Shown here piece by piece: positions 48,146 to 60,021 of a DNA stretch of 64,000 bases. The stretch lies in NCBI GenBank assembly GCA_037893245.1, contig JBAIAA010000096.1, positions 930,001-994,000 of the forward strand. The letters run 5' to 3'. The DNA is from Crossaster papposus. Its lineage: Eukaryota; Echinodermata; Asteroidea; Velatida; Solasteridae. The position numbers were made by a program, and so were the translations under genes. The notes beneath the pieces are model-generated. The model saw nothing but the letters and a program-made list of their open reading frames with translations, did no database searches and was not told where the DNA came from. How positions within the stretch are numbered: position 1 is the first letter of the stretch; every line of letters starts with the position of its first letter.

Positions 48146-48765
48146 GTCCACGCCACATCGCATCTACACGCACCAACAATCGTTTGGTGGTCGTGGAGGA
48201 CAACGCATCCCATGTGAAGGTGTTCAACAGCGACAACACGCTGGCCTACAAGTTCCCAACGGTGCCCACGAGCGAGGTTGGTAAGACCGCAGTTAACCTC
48301 TGCGGTGTAGCTGTCAAGAATGATGGTACCATCGTAGTAGGTGATGTCAAGAGGCTGGTGTTGACTGAACACAGCCCCACTGATGGTGAGCTCCTACGTA
48401 CCATACCAGTCAAGGTTAGACCTCACTATCTGGCTGTAGACAGCAATGATATAATTGTCATCAGTTCACAGTCACAGACAGTAAATGTTGCTGATGGTAA
48501 TGGTACTACACGGCGCACCATCAAACCCGCCATCAATGGTCAACCAGTACAGAGCTGCAACGGTGTGTACACTGATAGCTCAGGTATCTATGTTGCAATG
48601 CATAATGGTAATAACACGGGTCATATCCACCACTATGACCCTCAAGGTGGCTTTCTCAAGTGCATTGCACAGGGTCTGCACTTGCCCTTTGGAATCACAT
48701 TCTCATCAGATGGGCAGCTGGCAGTGGTTGACAACAACTCAGTCAAGATGTATCACCAGGTGTGA
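48146..48765 (+). CDS. TRIM-NHL E3 ligase, paralogue 2, terminal exon (propeller)
   Basis: The acceptor CTCCTACAG ends at 48145. Two bases complete the split codon, then 205 codons run to the TGA at 48763-48765. The blades are as in paralogue 1, with changes mostly on likely loops, for example VEDNASHVKVF against VEFGASRVKVF and VDNNSVKMYHQV at the end. Same length as paralogue 1, with no indels and no stop, which argues for a working gene. Confidence 0.9.
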
Positions 48766-50248
48766 CGTGACATTGTAATCAGTCATGTCAGTTTCTAATC
48801 ACCAATGACATGCCAATAGTTCAGTTTACTGTTGTATATCGTTCTACATTTGTACATTGTTTGGTCATTGTTAACTGAAACTGGAAACCAAGGGAATCCC
48901 TTACCAACGCGCGCGCAGTGTGACGTCACAAATTTATAAAACAATCTGTCACACACAAAATATAAAGCCAATCGTCGATTTTTATTGCATCGTAATTATT
49001 CAAATCGAACAAAATAGTGTTTTCTGAAACTTTTAACTTATGTTAAGAGCCACACATTCACAAAGAGCCACAAAAGTCAAACTGGATATTTTTTATTTAA
49101 AAAAAAAAAAATTCTCTAACTATTTTGCTTTAAATCGCTGTAAATTTTTTCACATGCTTCTGTAAGCAAAACATTATTAATTATTTGAGTTACATTATTG
49201 GTGCAAGGGGCAGCCATCTCGATAAATGCATTTTGTATTTTCACGAAGAGACAAACGTTACTGCCCCTTGAACGTGTACAAAATGTATTGCATAGAAAGG
49301 CGTAAAAGTAGGTCAAGGGTATTTTCTTTTTCACGAAGAGCCACACATCTTTGTTACATTTTCGGTCGCGTAAACACGTGCGCCCCTTCCATTATGGAAA
49401 AACACATTGAACAGAAAGGGCCGCAATGTAGGAAAACTTGAATTTACGTTTTCACAAATTAATTTAGGCTAATTAACCACAGTGTTAATTCTAATTACTG
49501 GGTTTATGTAAAAAAATTCACCTCTCATAGAATCATGTGAAGGTTTCCTTTATACTGCAAAAGTTGTTGCAAATAAAGTTGTATTTTTTGAAGTTTTAAA
49601 GTAGGAGAAAATCTTCCTGCGATTATCTCAAAAACGCTTTTCTTCAAAATCCACACATGGGCACGGTGGCTTATTGGTGGAACTACATGTATGATAATCC
49701 GCAATTCCGCATCGTATACTGTAGCTGACCATTTTAATAGTTATTTTACTGTGATTGGTCAAACCCTTGGTGATAAAATCACCCAAACACATGTGACTGT
49801 TATCATTATTTGATAACTCTTAATTTTATCTTTATCATTATTTGATAATCTTAACTTTTCTTCCCCAAGTAATAATTTAATGGGTCAAGAAATAATTGAT
49901 ATCGCACATAATCTGCCAAAGAAAAATATTACAGGTTGTGATCTGATAAACAGTTCACTAATTATAAAGAAAATTATTTGTGCACTTTCCAAGCCTTGAA
50001 CCCCCTCATCGTAAATGTTTATCATCTCGAAAGGAATAATTCCTAAAAAAGTAAAAGTAGCCAGAGTTACTCCTATCTTCAAGAGTTGCTAATTCGAAAA
50101 GGTGTAATTATTAGAGACCAATCTCAATTGTAACTACACTTACAGTCGTACCGCTATTATTTTGAAAATATTATACTGTGTAATATAATATTTCTAACAT
50201 AGTTTTGTTAACGAGAAAATCACTCAACATCGCACGCTATCACAGGCC
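48766..50248. other. 3' flank of TRIM paralogue 2 (block B)
   Basis: Aligns with 8085-8650, with additional sequence at about 49480-50150. Contains TTTTCACGAAGAG words at about 49238 and 49328. No gene. Confidence 0.45.
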
Positions 50249-50586
50249 CGCAGGATTTTGTATTTTTTTTGGGGGGGGGGGGGGGGTGCAAATTTGTGGG
50301 CCAGTACCGTTATTTCTACATCAAAATACCATTATTTACCCTGAAAAATGTGGACCTTTTGGTAATTTGGGGGGCGAATTTGTACTGATGGGACCAAAAA
50401 TGGGACTATAATTTTTCGTGTGTCAGTACAGATATTTCTACATCAAAATACCATTATTTACCCCGGAAAACTAATGTGGACCTTTTGGTAATTTGGGGGG
50501 GGGGGGGGGGGGGGGGGGGGGGTACGCGGGTACGCGGGTAGGTACGCGGGTAGGTACGCGGGTAGGTACGCGGGTACGCACCCATC
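50249..50586. mobile_element. G-tract-rich insertion in block B
   Basis: Absent at the corresponding block A place (after CATCGCACGCTATCAC, 8630-8645). It holds a duplicated segment (TTTCTACATCAAAATACCAT at about 50310 and 50438), G-tracts, and GGTACGCGGGTA repeats at 50520-50580. Type unknown. Confidence 0.5.
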
Positions 50587-50589
50587 TAA

Positions 50590-50830
50590 TGCATTTCGTA
50601 CTATTACCCATGGCATTAATTATCTGTCTTTAGAGGGTTACAGTCTTCTCTCGAATTGTTTTTATATGGCTTCATTTAAGGATTCATAATTGGACTTCTT
50701 TTGTTTTCTATTTTACAGTCTTTACTCTTTAACAAATCGTCAAAATAATGTTTGTATATTGTGTTTGATGATGGCAGTACATTGTATTAGTCATATTAAC
50801 ATTGTTGTAATGTACTTGCAGATATAGCTA
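50590..50830 (+). pseudogene. Decayed LINE reverse-transcriptase fragment (block B copy)
   Basis: The same relic as 8712-8942, recognisable by GCATTTCGTACTATTACCCA and GTTTGATGATGGCAGTACA. It is more decayed, with VPQG lost. Confidence 0.55.
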
Positions 50831-51632
50831 ATATGGAACTACTTTTAATAAACATGTAGGTTTTCCCGGTCAGTTTAATAGATTTGGCAGCCAAATTGAT
50901 GACGAATCAATCACCCATTTTTGCACGAATTTGGATGCACGTTTTAGATCAAATTTTTATTAGCTAAATAGATTGTTCAATTTTAATCTCGATGCATCCA
51001 ACTTCATTTTGCAATTAACAATGTCACATTGGGTCATTCAAATTCGCTCGAGCTTCCAGTTGGGCCAGTTTGGCAAGTATATGGAATATAAGCAAAGGAA
51101 TTCGAAAACGGTTCAGTTCTTTAGAATTATTCAGTGCCTTATTCCAAATTGATTAAGTAAATGAGAACTTTTCTAACAACATTCTGCCACAAAGAAGCGG
51201 CAACAAAATAACCAAATTGATAGCCTTTTGCCGCTTGTTTAACACATCAAAAAGAAAAATCAGTTAGAAAAAAAACCATGAAAAACAGAAAAAAAAAATA
51301 AACACAGATTTCTATTAAATAGACAAGATAAAAGGGCTAAAAGTAACAAGTAAAAACATACAAAAACTATATGTAGGCCTATATGCGATAAAAAGCGGCG
51401 AAACCTAAGTTTAATGGTGCCAAAGTTTATTGTTTGTATCTCGACTTTCACCCCGTATGTATACTTTTTCCGTATTGCTAACTTATATTTTACTTCTTCG
51501 GGTTAAAGACGGACAAGTTAAAACTAAACAAACTAGACTAGAATTAAACTTGTGAAAAAGTTAAAACAAATTACTTTGCATCTTGTCTGAGTCGTTTCCC
51601 TTTTAACATTTTGGATGCAGAAAGTGCTAAAC
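50831..51632. other. Block B spacer before the 6.2-kb insertion
   Basis: Aligns with 8943-9652 up to GATGCAGAAAGTGCTAAA. No gene. Confidence 0.5.
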
Positions 51633-52788
51633 AAGTCAAAGGTAAAATGCTCTGAGAGCATAATAAAAGGGCCAACGGGTTTCCAGTTAAAGTAAAATGC
51701 TGTGCGAGCATTCCAGCTAAAGTAAAATGCTGTCTCAGCACTGCACTCGCGTCAAAAAGGAAGTGGACAAGAGAATGCCAACGGGTTTTACCTCTTACCC
51801 CCCCCCCCCCCCCCCCCCAACAAGCGCAGACCGAGCGAAAGGTCAGCAGGTGTGGGCCACTAGTTCGGTGTGGGCGGGTCGAAACCGTTGCCCTCCCACC
51901 TCGCCCCCTCCTCCCATAGCAGCATGGACTCACAATCGGGTAGTCTAAAGCACCGACTCAATGAGCCAATGAGAGAGACACACACGCATTCGAGGGGAAA
52001 GCGCTGCACTCTCTGCGAGAGAGAGAAGGCCGCAACGCAAGAGAGTGGGAAGGCGATCACCGGCTATGTAACGCGGTCGGTGGTCACGTAGCTGAATAAC
52101 TGGCACGAAATGGACGGCGCGTAAACAATAACTCGTGCTCGCGGGATAGTAGGGCGGATGAGCACGAGCTTATAAATAAGCTTATAATGGGCTTATTAAC
52201 GGATAATCTCGACGCGCGCTGTGGGCCCACGGTGAAGTTCACTTCTTACCCGCTCTGTGCGCGCTGTGTATCAAGTAGTAAGTATGCTGCTGTTGGCGCT
52301 CACATGTTTCCGTGCAAAAGTTGTTGAGTATTGAAGCAGCACATATCGAACATTGGTGATAGTACTCTTTATAGCAACGCAAAACCAAAATTGAACTCCA
52401 TCCAAGCCGTAATGGCTATCTTACGATGACCCTCCAGCATTAGTGTATGCAAATAAATGCAGTGATAACGGTACGGTGCTAACCAGTTAACATCTACTGC
52501 TCGGTGGGAGGGCAACGGTTTCGACCCGCCCACACCGAACTAGTGGCCCACACCTGCTGACCTTTCGCTCGGTCTGCGCTTGTTGGGGGGGGGTTGGGGG
52601 GGGGGGGGGGGGGGGGGGGGGTAAGAGGTAAAACCCGTTGGCATTCTCTTGTCCACTTCCTTTTTGACGCGAGTGCAGTGCTGAGACAGCATTTTACTTT
52701 AGCTGGAATGCTCGCACAGCATTTTACTTTAACTGGAAACCCGTTGGCCCTTTTATTATGCTCTCAGAGCATTTTACCTTTGACTTGT
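51631..52788. mobile_element. Element with terminal inverted repeats of about 280 bp
   Basis: ACAAGTCAAAGGTAAAATGC at the left is exactly inverted at 52769-52788. The arms stay nearly identical inward to about 51900 and 52505, including the C-tract (about 51800) and the matching G-tract (about 52587-52620). The 0.6-kb centre is non-coding. It lies at the left edge of the 6.2-kb insertion. Confidence 0.85.
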
Positions 52789-53455
52789 GCACTTCCTTTT
52801 ATTTAGTAGCTTGTGTTTGAACAGTAAGAAGTTTTTCGCGCGCCGACAGAATGCAGTCACCGTCCGCCGCCATGGCAACAAGCTCACGCAAGCGCGCTTC
52901 GAGCGCGTCACGGTTGTCGGCGCGACTGTCGTAAGCGGCAAACTCGGCGTCGACAGCGGCCGACTGCAACTGCCGCAGACGCTCGCGCTGCTCTTTGCGC
53001 TTCGGTTGCGCCCGCTTTTGCGGTGGCGGCGCTGCGCTGCTTGGCTGCGCGGATGTGCTGGTGGCGGCGCGCTTGGGCAGATTTTTCACTGCAACGCTCG
53101 CGCGCTTCTTTTTGGCTTTCGCCGTACGAGCGCCAGCGACGTGACCGAGCATCGTCATGTCGGCGCCGGGCGACTGTACGATTTGCATGGCAGGCGTTGG
53201 GAGCGACGTCTGCTCGACCGTCACGGGCGGCGCCAGCAGCGCTTTTGCGCCCGTTTGCGCCCACCACTGCGCATCCTCTTTGAAGAGGAGCTCGATGATG
53301 GTGGCCGGCGACGGCAGCAGCAGCGCTTTGACGCCCGTGTGCGCCCACCACTGCGCATCCTCCTTGAAGAGGCGGGCGATACGCCGCTTGTGCGTGCGCA
53401 GTCGGCGCATTTTCTCGTATGCCGCGTAGAGGTGCGCGCAAATGTACTCGGAGGG

Positions 53456-55062
53456 TAGACTTGACCCAAGTCGGACTTACCATGGAGTTAAGACTACCAA
53501 TTTGCTTTCGTCAATCCGGCCGAATAGTTATGTGCTTTGTTGGCCTTAGAAAAAAGGCGCCGTCATCTCGTCACCGTTTTCACGAAGAGGCAAATTGAGC
53601 CTTTCACGGTCTGAACAAACTTTCGAGATAATCGCTTGTAAAGTTTGTCCTTTTTTCGTTTGGCAGTTTGAAACATAAATATTCATAGAATATACAAGAT
53701 TAAGGTATCATGGGAAAGAAGAGATTTCAATCTTCTTAAATATAGCAAACGTTAAGAAAAATAGGTGATTAGTTTTGCAGAATTAATCAATTAATAGAAT
53801 TGCCTCTTCGTGAAAACGAAAAAAACGATACATTAGCAAATTCGCCCGTGGCTGTGAGAGTCAGAATGTATACATTTCCCCATTGCGCCCCCAATTTGTC
53901 TCTTCGTGAAAACGATAAAAGCCACTTCGCGACCAATTCGCCCAATTCGCCTCTTCGTGAAAACGCTAAAGTGACTAAGCGCACCAAAGTGCCCTTCATA
54001 AACACGTTGAAGTCAACGCTATTTCGAATTTGCCTCTTCGTGAAAACGCTAAAAGCCACTTCGCGACCAATTCGCCCAATTCGCCTCTTCGTGAAAACGC
54101 TAAAGTGACTACGCGCACCAAAGTGCCCTTCATAAACACGTTGAAGTCAACGCTATTTCGAATTTGCCTCTTCGTGAAAACGCTAAAGGGCACTTGAGGA
54201 CCAATTCGCCCATTAGTTAATTAGGTTAATTGTGATTTTAATGATTTTGTGGATGTATAACTTCACCAGGTTGTAGAAATTGCAATATTTAATCGTTTTC
54301 ATCAAAAAAAATAATTTCGATAAATAGACGATTTTTCATGAAATTCGCCTCTTCGTGAAAACGGTGACGATCTGGTTGTCGTTCCGCTATCGGCATCAAC
54401 GCGATGTCATCATGTCAGTGCAGTAAATCCGACTTGACGGATCGGCCAATCAAACCCCCGCGGTGATATGTAGTTATTCATAAATTATTTGCATACGCAT
54501 CACATGGTTATGCGCGGTGTATGCCAAATAAGTCCGCCAATCGGTACGGACTCGCTAGACCGCTAACGGACTATGGAGGAATGGTAGGCAGTACTGTCAC
54601 TAGATGCCTTTTTCAAATTAAATAACTGCGTCCATACTTCGTTTATTTAGTTAGAGTATGGTATAGTGCAAACTTAACGGCCGGACAATGTACACGATAG
54701 CAAGACTATTAAACCGTTTGTACATTTACACATAATGTACACTATGCACATGTGTATGTACATTGTACATCACAATGTCCACGTATGTCCGTCACACAAC
54801 TGGGTCAAAGTTCATATTATTACAGATATATGCTAATTTATACAATTCTGCAATTTGATTGGCCGCTACCGTTTTCGGCAGATGAGCCCATAGGTTGTGT
54901 ACAAACGTGTGGCAAATCCGTCAAGTCGGGATTTCTGAACCACACATGAGCATGGGTGGCGCATGAGGGCGCGCTACTGATAAGCGTGGACGTGACGCGA
55001 GGCGCACAGTGTGGATGACCATGAGCAATGTTACCACATAATCCCGACTTGGATCAAGTCTA
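53456..55062. mobile_element. 1.6-kb DNA transposon with 9-bp target duplication
   Basis: Terminal inverted repeats read TAGACTTGAYCCAAGTCGG. CTCGGAGGG is duplicated at 53447-53455 and 55063-55071. A 9-bp duplication fits Mutator-like (MULE) or Merlin elements. No transposase frame is present. Inside are 134-bp tandem repeats with the word CTCTTCGTGAAAACG, also present near both ends. Confidence 0.85.
53897..54190. repeat. 134-bp tandem repeat inside the transposon
   Basis: Units start at 53897, 54031 and 54165 (partial), each with CTCTTCGTGAAAACG twice and GTGCCCTTCATAAACACG once. Confidence 0.9.
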
Positions 55063-55609
55063 CTCGGAGGGCAGCTGGCTGCACTTGCCGGCACACTTCT
55101 GTTTGTGCGGCAGTGAGGTGCCCTTGTACTGCGGTGGGCTGTTGTTGCAGAGTGTCAGCTCACTCTCTCGCTTGGTGATGGTGAGCGGCGCCGGCGCATG
55201 GAACTTGGGGCGTCGCTTTCGATGCGGAATGCGCGCCATGCGGTCGCGACGCGCGTCCAGCCATATTTGCATGAACTGCGTGTAGATCGAGCAGCTGCAC
55301 GTGCTGGGCCGGACGCGTGTCGTCGCGTGGCTGCGCGGAGTGACTGCGCCGACGCCGATTGATCTTATGCGCCCTATCGCGCGAGCACGAGTGCGCCCGC
55401 GCGCGATGCGCCGCCTGCGGCCCGGTGTTGTCGCCGCAGGGCGACTTGGGCATGTGCGCTTGTACCTCGTGCGCGTCGCTAGTGTACTGCGACTGGCTGC
55501 TGTCGACGAGTGGCAGCTCACTCTCCCGCGCCCCGTAGGGTTTGCGACGCAGTCTGCGACGCGGCGACGCCTTGGGTGGCCGTCGCTTGTCGGCCGCACT
55601 GCGCGCCAT

Positions 55610-56574
55610 TATTTTTGTTAGTTTTGTGTTTTGTTTGAGCGAAGGAAACCTGCAAAAAAACACAATGTAAGTTTGCCGATGTGCGAACAAACAGCAAACG
55701 GTTGTTGAGTATAGATGCAAGTTGACACCTCGGTACACGTTGTTCCCACACAGAACAAAACCACCCGTTACAGTTAGTCGAGCCACTAACCTACTCGACT
55801 CTAAATAAACCAATCAGCCTACTTTGCCGTCAGACCTACGGTGTTGCGTCTTGCCACAGACCTACGGGCTACTAGTATGTATATACTATATAGTACTGTA
55901 CACCATTACATTGTTCTCCGTATACCCATTAGCTCCTACCCTGTGAGGAGATAGCACTATAGTCAATAGCAGCTGCTACTTCGTTGTTTCTGTCTTAATT
56001 GTCTAAATTGGTCACTTTTGAAGCCAAAATACGTTTTAGCTTCGTTATTTCGGGTGTTTTGTTACTTTTTTTAACCCCCCCCCCCTCCTGCGAGTCGGCG
56101 TCGTCGTTGTCATCGGCGAACGTCTGCGATTGTGATGATATTGCCCAGCGTCAAGTTGCCGTTGTGCTTCACTACAAAGGGCACACTGTGACTGCTGCAA
56201 AAAAGCGAAATAGTTTGACAATTTTCAGCAGGAAATGAAACAAAATTGCGGCAGAAGCAAGAAAGTTAGACAGAAACACAGAATTGACCGAAATTGCCGA
56301 TAATTTGAAGCGATTCAGACAGCGAAAATTATTACCAGAGCTGAAATTTGTGGTTGTGTGCGCAAGCGTTTTGGCGGCATTTGCGCAGCGCACACTTGCA
56401 AACAACGCCGCACAATTGCGCAGTACATGCGCACTGACACTAGCAAATGCTAAAACGCCCGAAACTCACAAAAACGCAAGAAATATCACACATCCTTGCA
56501 CCGAGTTTCACTTAGGAATGCATTCATTCACATATGCTTTTAGTGCCGTTTTCGTCGAACTGAGGAAATTCACA
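55610..56574. other. Upstream side of the GC-rich gene, then spacer
   Basis: About 55610-55820 could be leader and promoter of the minus-strand gene (minus-strand TTTTTTTGCAG near 55651). The rest holds a C-tract (about 56077) and no supported gene; a + frame at 56284-56598 shows no features. Confidence 0.35.
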
Positions 56575-57813
56575 TGTCAGATGGTCAGATTCGTATGACA
56601 ACCCCCTCTGAGAAGTCGAAAATCAAAATTCTGTCCCAATAGAACTCACGCCCTTGATCTCCTGATCATTTTCGTTATATGGGTTCTTTTCGATTCCGTG
56701 GAGCGATCGCGAGTTATTCCAGTCGGACTGAAGAAGAAAGAAAGAAGAATAAAATTAACGCAAAATCGGTTCACTGGCAAAGTAAGGGTGCCGCGGCGCT
56801 GCCACTCCCAGCCGGGCGAACCCGTTGGGTGTGACGCTCCCGCGTCACCCTCACATGTCAGATGGTCAGATTCGTATGACAACCCCCTCTGTCGTCGAAC
56901 TAAGGAAATTCATTCACATGTCAGTTGCAACCCAGTCTCCTTCTTAAATTGTGTACATATCACAATTGACCAACAATTGTGTGTATATCACAATTTAAGA
57001 AACTGTACATGCGCAGTAATGCTGGCAAAACGGAGGTTGGCCCTCAAAGAGTGAATAAACAAGTGTATGATGTTCTTATTAGTTGCAGTAGTTGTTTAAG
57101 TATGGGATTGGAAAAAGAAAAAGTCGGGTTAGGGTACAAGAAAAAAACAATTCATATTATTGTTATTATTTGACGCAAGTTTAATTGCATTGTATCTCAA
57201 GTTTTGTTTTTCTTTCCTAACCCTAACCCGACTTTTCCCTTATTCTACCCCAAAACAAAGTAATGAACTTAAACCAACTAATTCAAGTAATAAGAACATC
57301 ATACACTTGTTTTCAATACACTTGTTTATTCACTCTTTCAAGACCAACCTCCGTTTTGCCGGTATTACTGCGCATGTACAGTTTCTTAAATTGTGATATA
57401 CACACAATTGGTCAATTGTGATCAATTGTGATATGTACACGATTTAAGAAGGAGACTGGGTTGGTCAGATGGTCAGATTTGTATGACAACCCCCTCTGTC
57501 GTCGAACTGAGGAAATTCATTTTCACATTTTTTTTGGTCATTGTCAGATGGTCAGATTCGTATGACAACCCCCTCTGAGAAGTCGAAAATCAAAATTCTG
57601 TCCCAATAGAACTCATGCCCTTGATCTCCTGATCATTTTCGTTATTGGGTTCTTTTCGATTCCGTGGAGCGATCGCGAGTTATTCCAGTCGGACTGAAGA
57701 AAGAATAATAATAAAATTAACGCAAAATCGGTGCACTGGCAAAGTAAGGGTGCCGCGGCGCTGCCACTCCCAGCCGGGCGAACCCGTTGGGCGTGACGCT
57801 CCCGCGTCACCCT
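56575..57813. repeat. Two direct repeats of about 275 bp flanking a foldback element
   Basis: 56575-56851 and 57542-57813 are close copies (TGTCAGATGGTCAGATTCG to GCTCCCGCGTCACCCT). Each ends with the hairpin GTGACGC-TCCC-GCGTCAC. Shorter copies of the first 35 bp also lie at 56857 and 57467. Confidence 0.85.
56929..57462. mobile_element. Foldback MITE with arms of about 210 bp
   Basis: AACCCAGTCTCCTTCTTAAA at 56929 is inverted at the 57462 end. Both arms contain TATCACAATT words and GTTCTTATTA, and meet near CCTAACCCTAACCCGAC at about 57215. Confidence 0.85.
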
Positions 57814-59366
57814 AGATAGCTATAGAATGAGCGAAAATGAAAACGAAAAGATGAATGTGGATCTTATGCAAATAAGCTTTTACCAAACCGACTGCTAAAT
57901 TGAATGACCACTTAAACGAAATGCCAAAAAATGTACGTAGGATGAGTAAAACATGAATATGTCAGGTATGAAAACGAATTTAAACGTCTGAAATCTAATA
58001 TACGAACCACGGGAACGACAGCCGAGAGCTAATTCGCTTCAAATTGGCCACTGTATCAAGATGAATTGGAACGCTATTTTTTGCGAAATTGGTCGGGAAA
58101 ACCTATATTAAATTATTATGATAATGTTAAATGTTATTTTACACACAAAATGGATAAAGATTGTACTAAAACTGCAACGTTTAACACCAATTACGCGAGT
58201 GAAAATAATTTATTTGTTTAGATTTTCTTTCATTTTCTAAAAGAGTGATGTGTGGGTCATAAGCAAGATCTATGGGGTACACTGTTGAATAATGTCGTGG
58301 TGGCGATAGATGAAAAAAGGACCCGTTTTCAATGATTGTTAATGCTGTACCCTCATAGAGATTTTACATCAAAACTCACCCAGTAGCTTTGTTCTCTAAA
58401 GGTATTGCTATAGATTCCCCATGGAAGATTTTTTAAAATAAAACAGACAAATAGATTGAGAAATAAATAGATATACTAATATACCGTGTTTTTGGCTTTA
58501 TAGAGATTTTTTGAATTTCTGAATGTACTCCTCTAGGTTTCAAAGTTACATGATTTGAAGGTAGTACATGTATACACCATTTGCTTTTGTTGTAATTTTT
58601 TTAATATATGGGTTTGAATTAAGTTTATATTTATGGTAAATATTGTGACGGAGATCAATTTTTAAAGTTTTGCGTGAATAAATGCTGGGAAAAACCAAGA
58701 ACATTAATGCTGTTCCTCGACTTTGTTCAGACAAAACAGAGAATTGATAGATGTTAGAGAATTATCAGGTTAGTAAACCAGACTAGTTGGCTGGCAACAG
58801 CATGCACGGATGTGTAACAGTATTGCCAAAAATTGAGGTGTAACTTAATTTAATAAATTGGGGGAAGTGTTTGAAAATAGTCAGGTATTTTCAACCATTG
58901 CCGAAATCTCAATAATTATTTTGAGATATATAGGGGGATGTATATATAAGGTACCGGGACACGGTGGGGTGGGGGCTTCTACCATATATCTTGCTGGGTA
59001 TACATTGCTCGTCAAACGAATTACGTAACAGGGCCCTGTAATGTACAGGTGAAGTAGAGAATTTTTAATAAACGTGTTGTCAAACAATCACCCCAACAAA
59101 CAAACAAACAAGGCAATGACTGACACAACAAAATACGTGCAGGGGAAATATGAATAATATAAAAACCAATAACCACATTCAAACGGTAAAGAAAATAAGA
59201 AAATATTAAAATAAAAAGGAAAAAATAATTGCGGAAGAGGCAATACAACATCATTAAGACAATGGTGAAGAAACTACGGTACGCAACATGAGATGAGATA
59301 TTTGTTGGTTGTAAGCAGATTTGACGGAAGCAGCCCATAGACGACTTTGTTCCCAAAGCTGTGTCT
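57814..59366. other. Downstream part of duplication block B
   Basis: Aligns first with 9655-9720 (GAGCGAAAATGAAAA and GCAAATAAGCTTTTACCAAA) and then from 58235 with 12330-14890. No gene. Confidence 0.6.
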
Positions 59367-60021
59367 ATAGGCTCAGGTTCCAAATACCATTACAGGGAAA
59401 TTACAAAGAGATAAGCATGGAGGTAGTGTAAGGAAAAAAGGTTTCATTGCGAAAAGGCAATAAGAATAATACTCTTTAGTGAGATGTGTGGTTGTGAACG
59501 AGTGCAGTCTATAGTATAATGGCCTTTTTCTGTGTGACAATGAGAAAATGTAGTTAATTAGTGGTAGATCGTGCCCACACAATCAGTGTAGTGCACCCGA
59601 TAATTAACCCTAGTAGTAACACCGCGCTGCGCCCTCGGCCTCGCGCGCGCAGGTTGTGCTCATCACCGGCAGTACAGCCTACTATGGGCCTTTTCGAAAC
59701 CGTTGCTTTGGCTTTGGCTTCGCCTCCGAATTCTGAAATACTGAGAAGCAAATAGAAATGGAAGAAAATTGAAATAGTCTAACTTTTGGGTTCACATCAA
59801 TCGAGTGAATGTTTCTGAAGTACAACAGGCGTCAGAATGTGGCTGGAGATCTCGCAGTTGGGAGTCAAAAATCGCCTTAAGCCATCGACGAACACGAAGC
59901 CAGGGATTCGAAAAGGCCCTATACGTGGCCATGGGGAAAAGCTTTTGGTCGTTTTCAAGCCCAAGCTTCGTCTCCTTTTTGGCTTCGTTTATGCAGTAAT
60001 TCGTCAATGGTAGAGCCAGAT
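59367..60021. other. Block B with empty insertion sites, then a dispersed repeat
   Basis: ATAG at 59367-59370 is the unoccupied counterpart of the 10-kb insertion. CACCCGATAATTAACCC at about 59595 is the unoccupied counterpart of 25343-29003. From about 59925 the dispersed repeat begins (AAAGCTTTTGGTCGTTTTC). Confidence 0.65.

Larger units (their letters stand above)
52799..55609 (-). pseudogene. GC-rich basic-protein gene of unknown family, split by a transposon
   Basis: On the minus strand a frame with ATG at 55609 (MARSAADKRRPPK) overlaps a second frame that contains MARIPHRKRRPKF (55239) and runs to 55063. It stops at a TAG made by the end of a transposon. The frame resumes at 53455 and ends in TAA at 52799-52801, overlapping an AATAAA. 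Around the transposon, the 9-bp duplication encodes P-S-E in frame on both sides, so removing 1607 bp plus one duplicate would restore the frame. The two upstream frames differ by a shift, so at least one other lesion or a missed splice exists. The protein is Arg/Lys/Ala-rich. It has internal repeats: RESELPL and RESELTL, and FKEDAQWWAHTGVKALL and FKEDAQWWAQTGAKALL. A pyrimidine tract and CAG precede the first ATG by about 40 bp. I recognise no family. It could be an element-borne or captured gene. Confidence 0.45.

Noticed and set aside
52787-53458. + strand frame of 223 codons
   Set aside because: Antisense shadow of the minus-strand GC-rich frame, which has the better ends (TAA overlapping AATAAA) and repeated motifs.
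57200-57230. Telomere-like CCTAACCCTAACCC
   Set aside because: Only two to three units at the centre of a foldback; similar short motifs sit at element ends at 6384 and 29291. Not a telomere relic.
56575-57813. LTR retrotransposon with 275-bp LTRs
   Set aside because: The direct repeats start with TG but do not end in CA, there is no primer site or coding region between them, and the interior is a foldback element.
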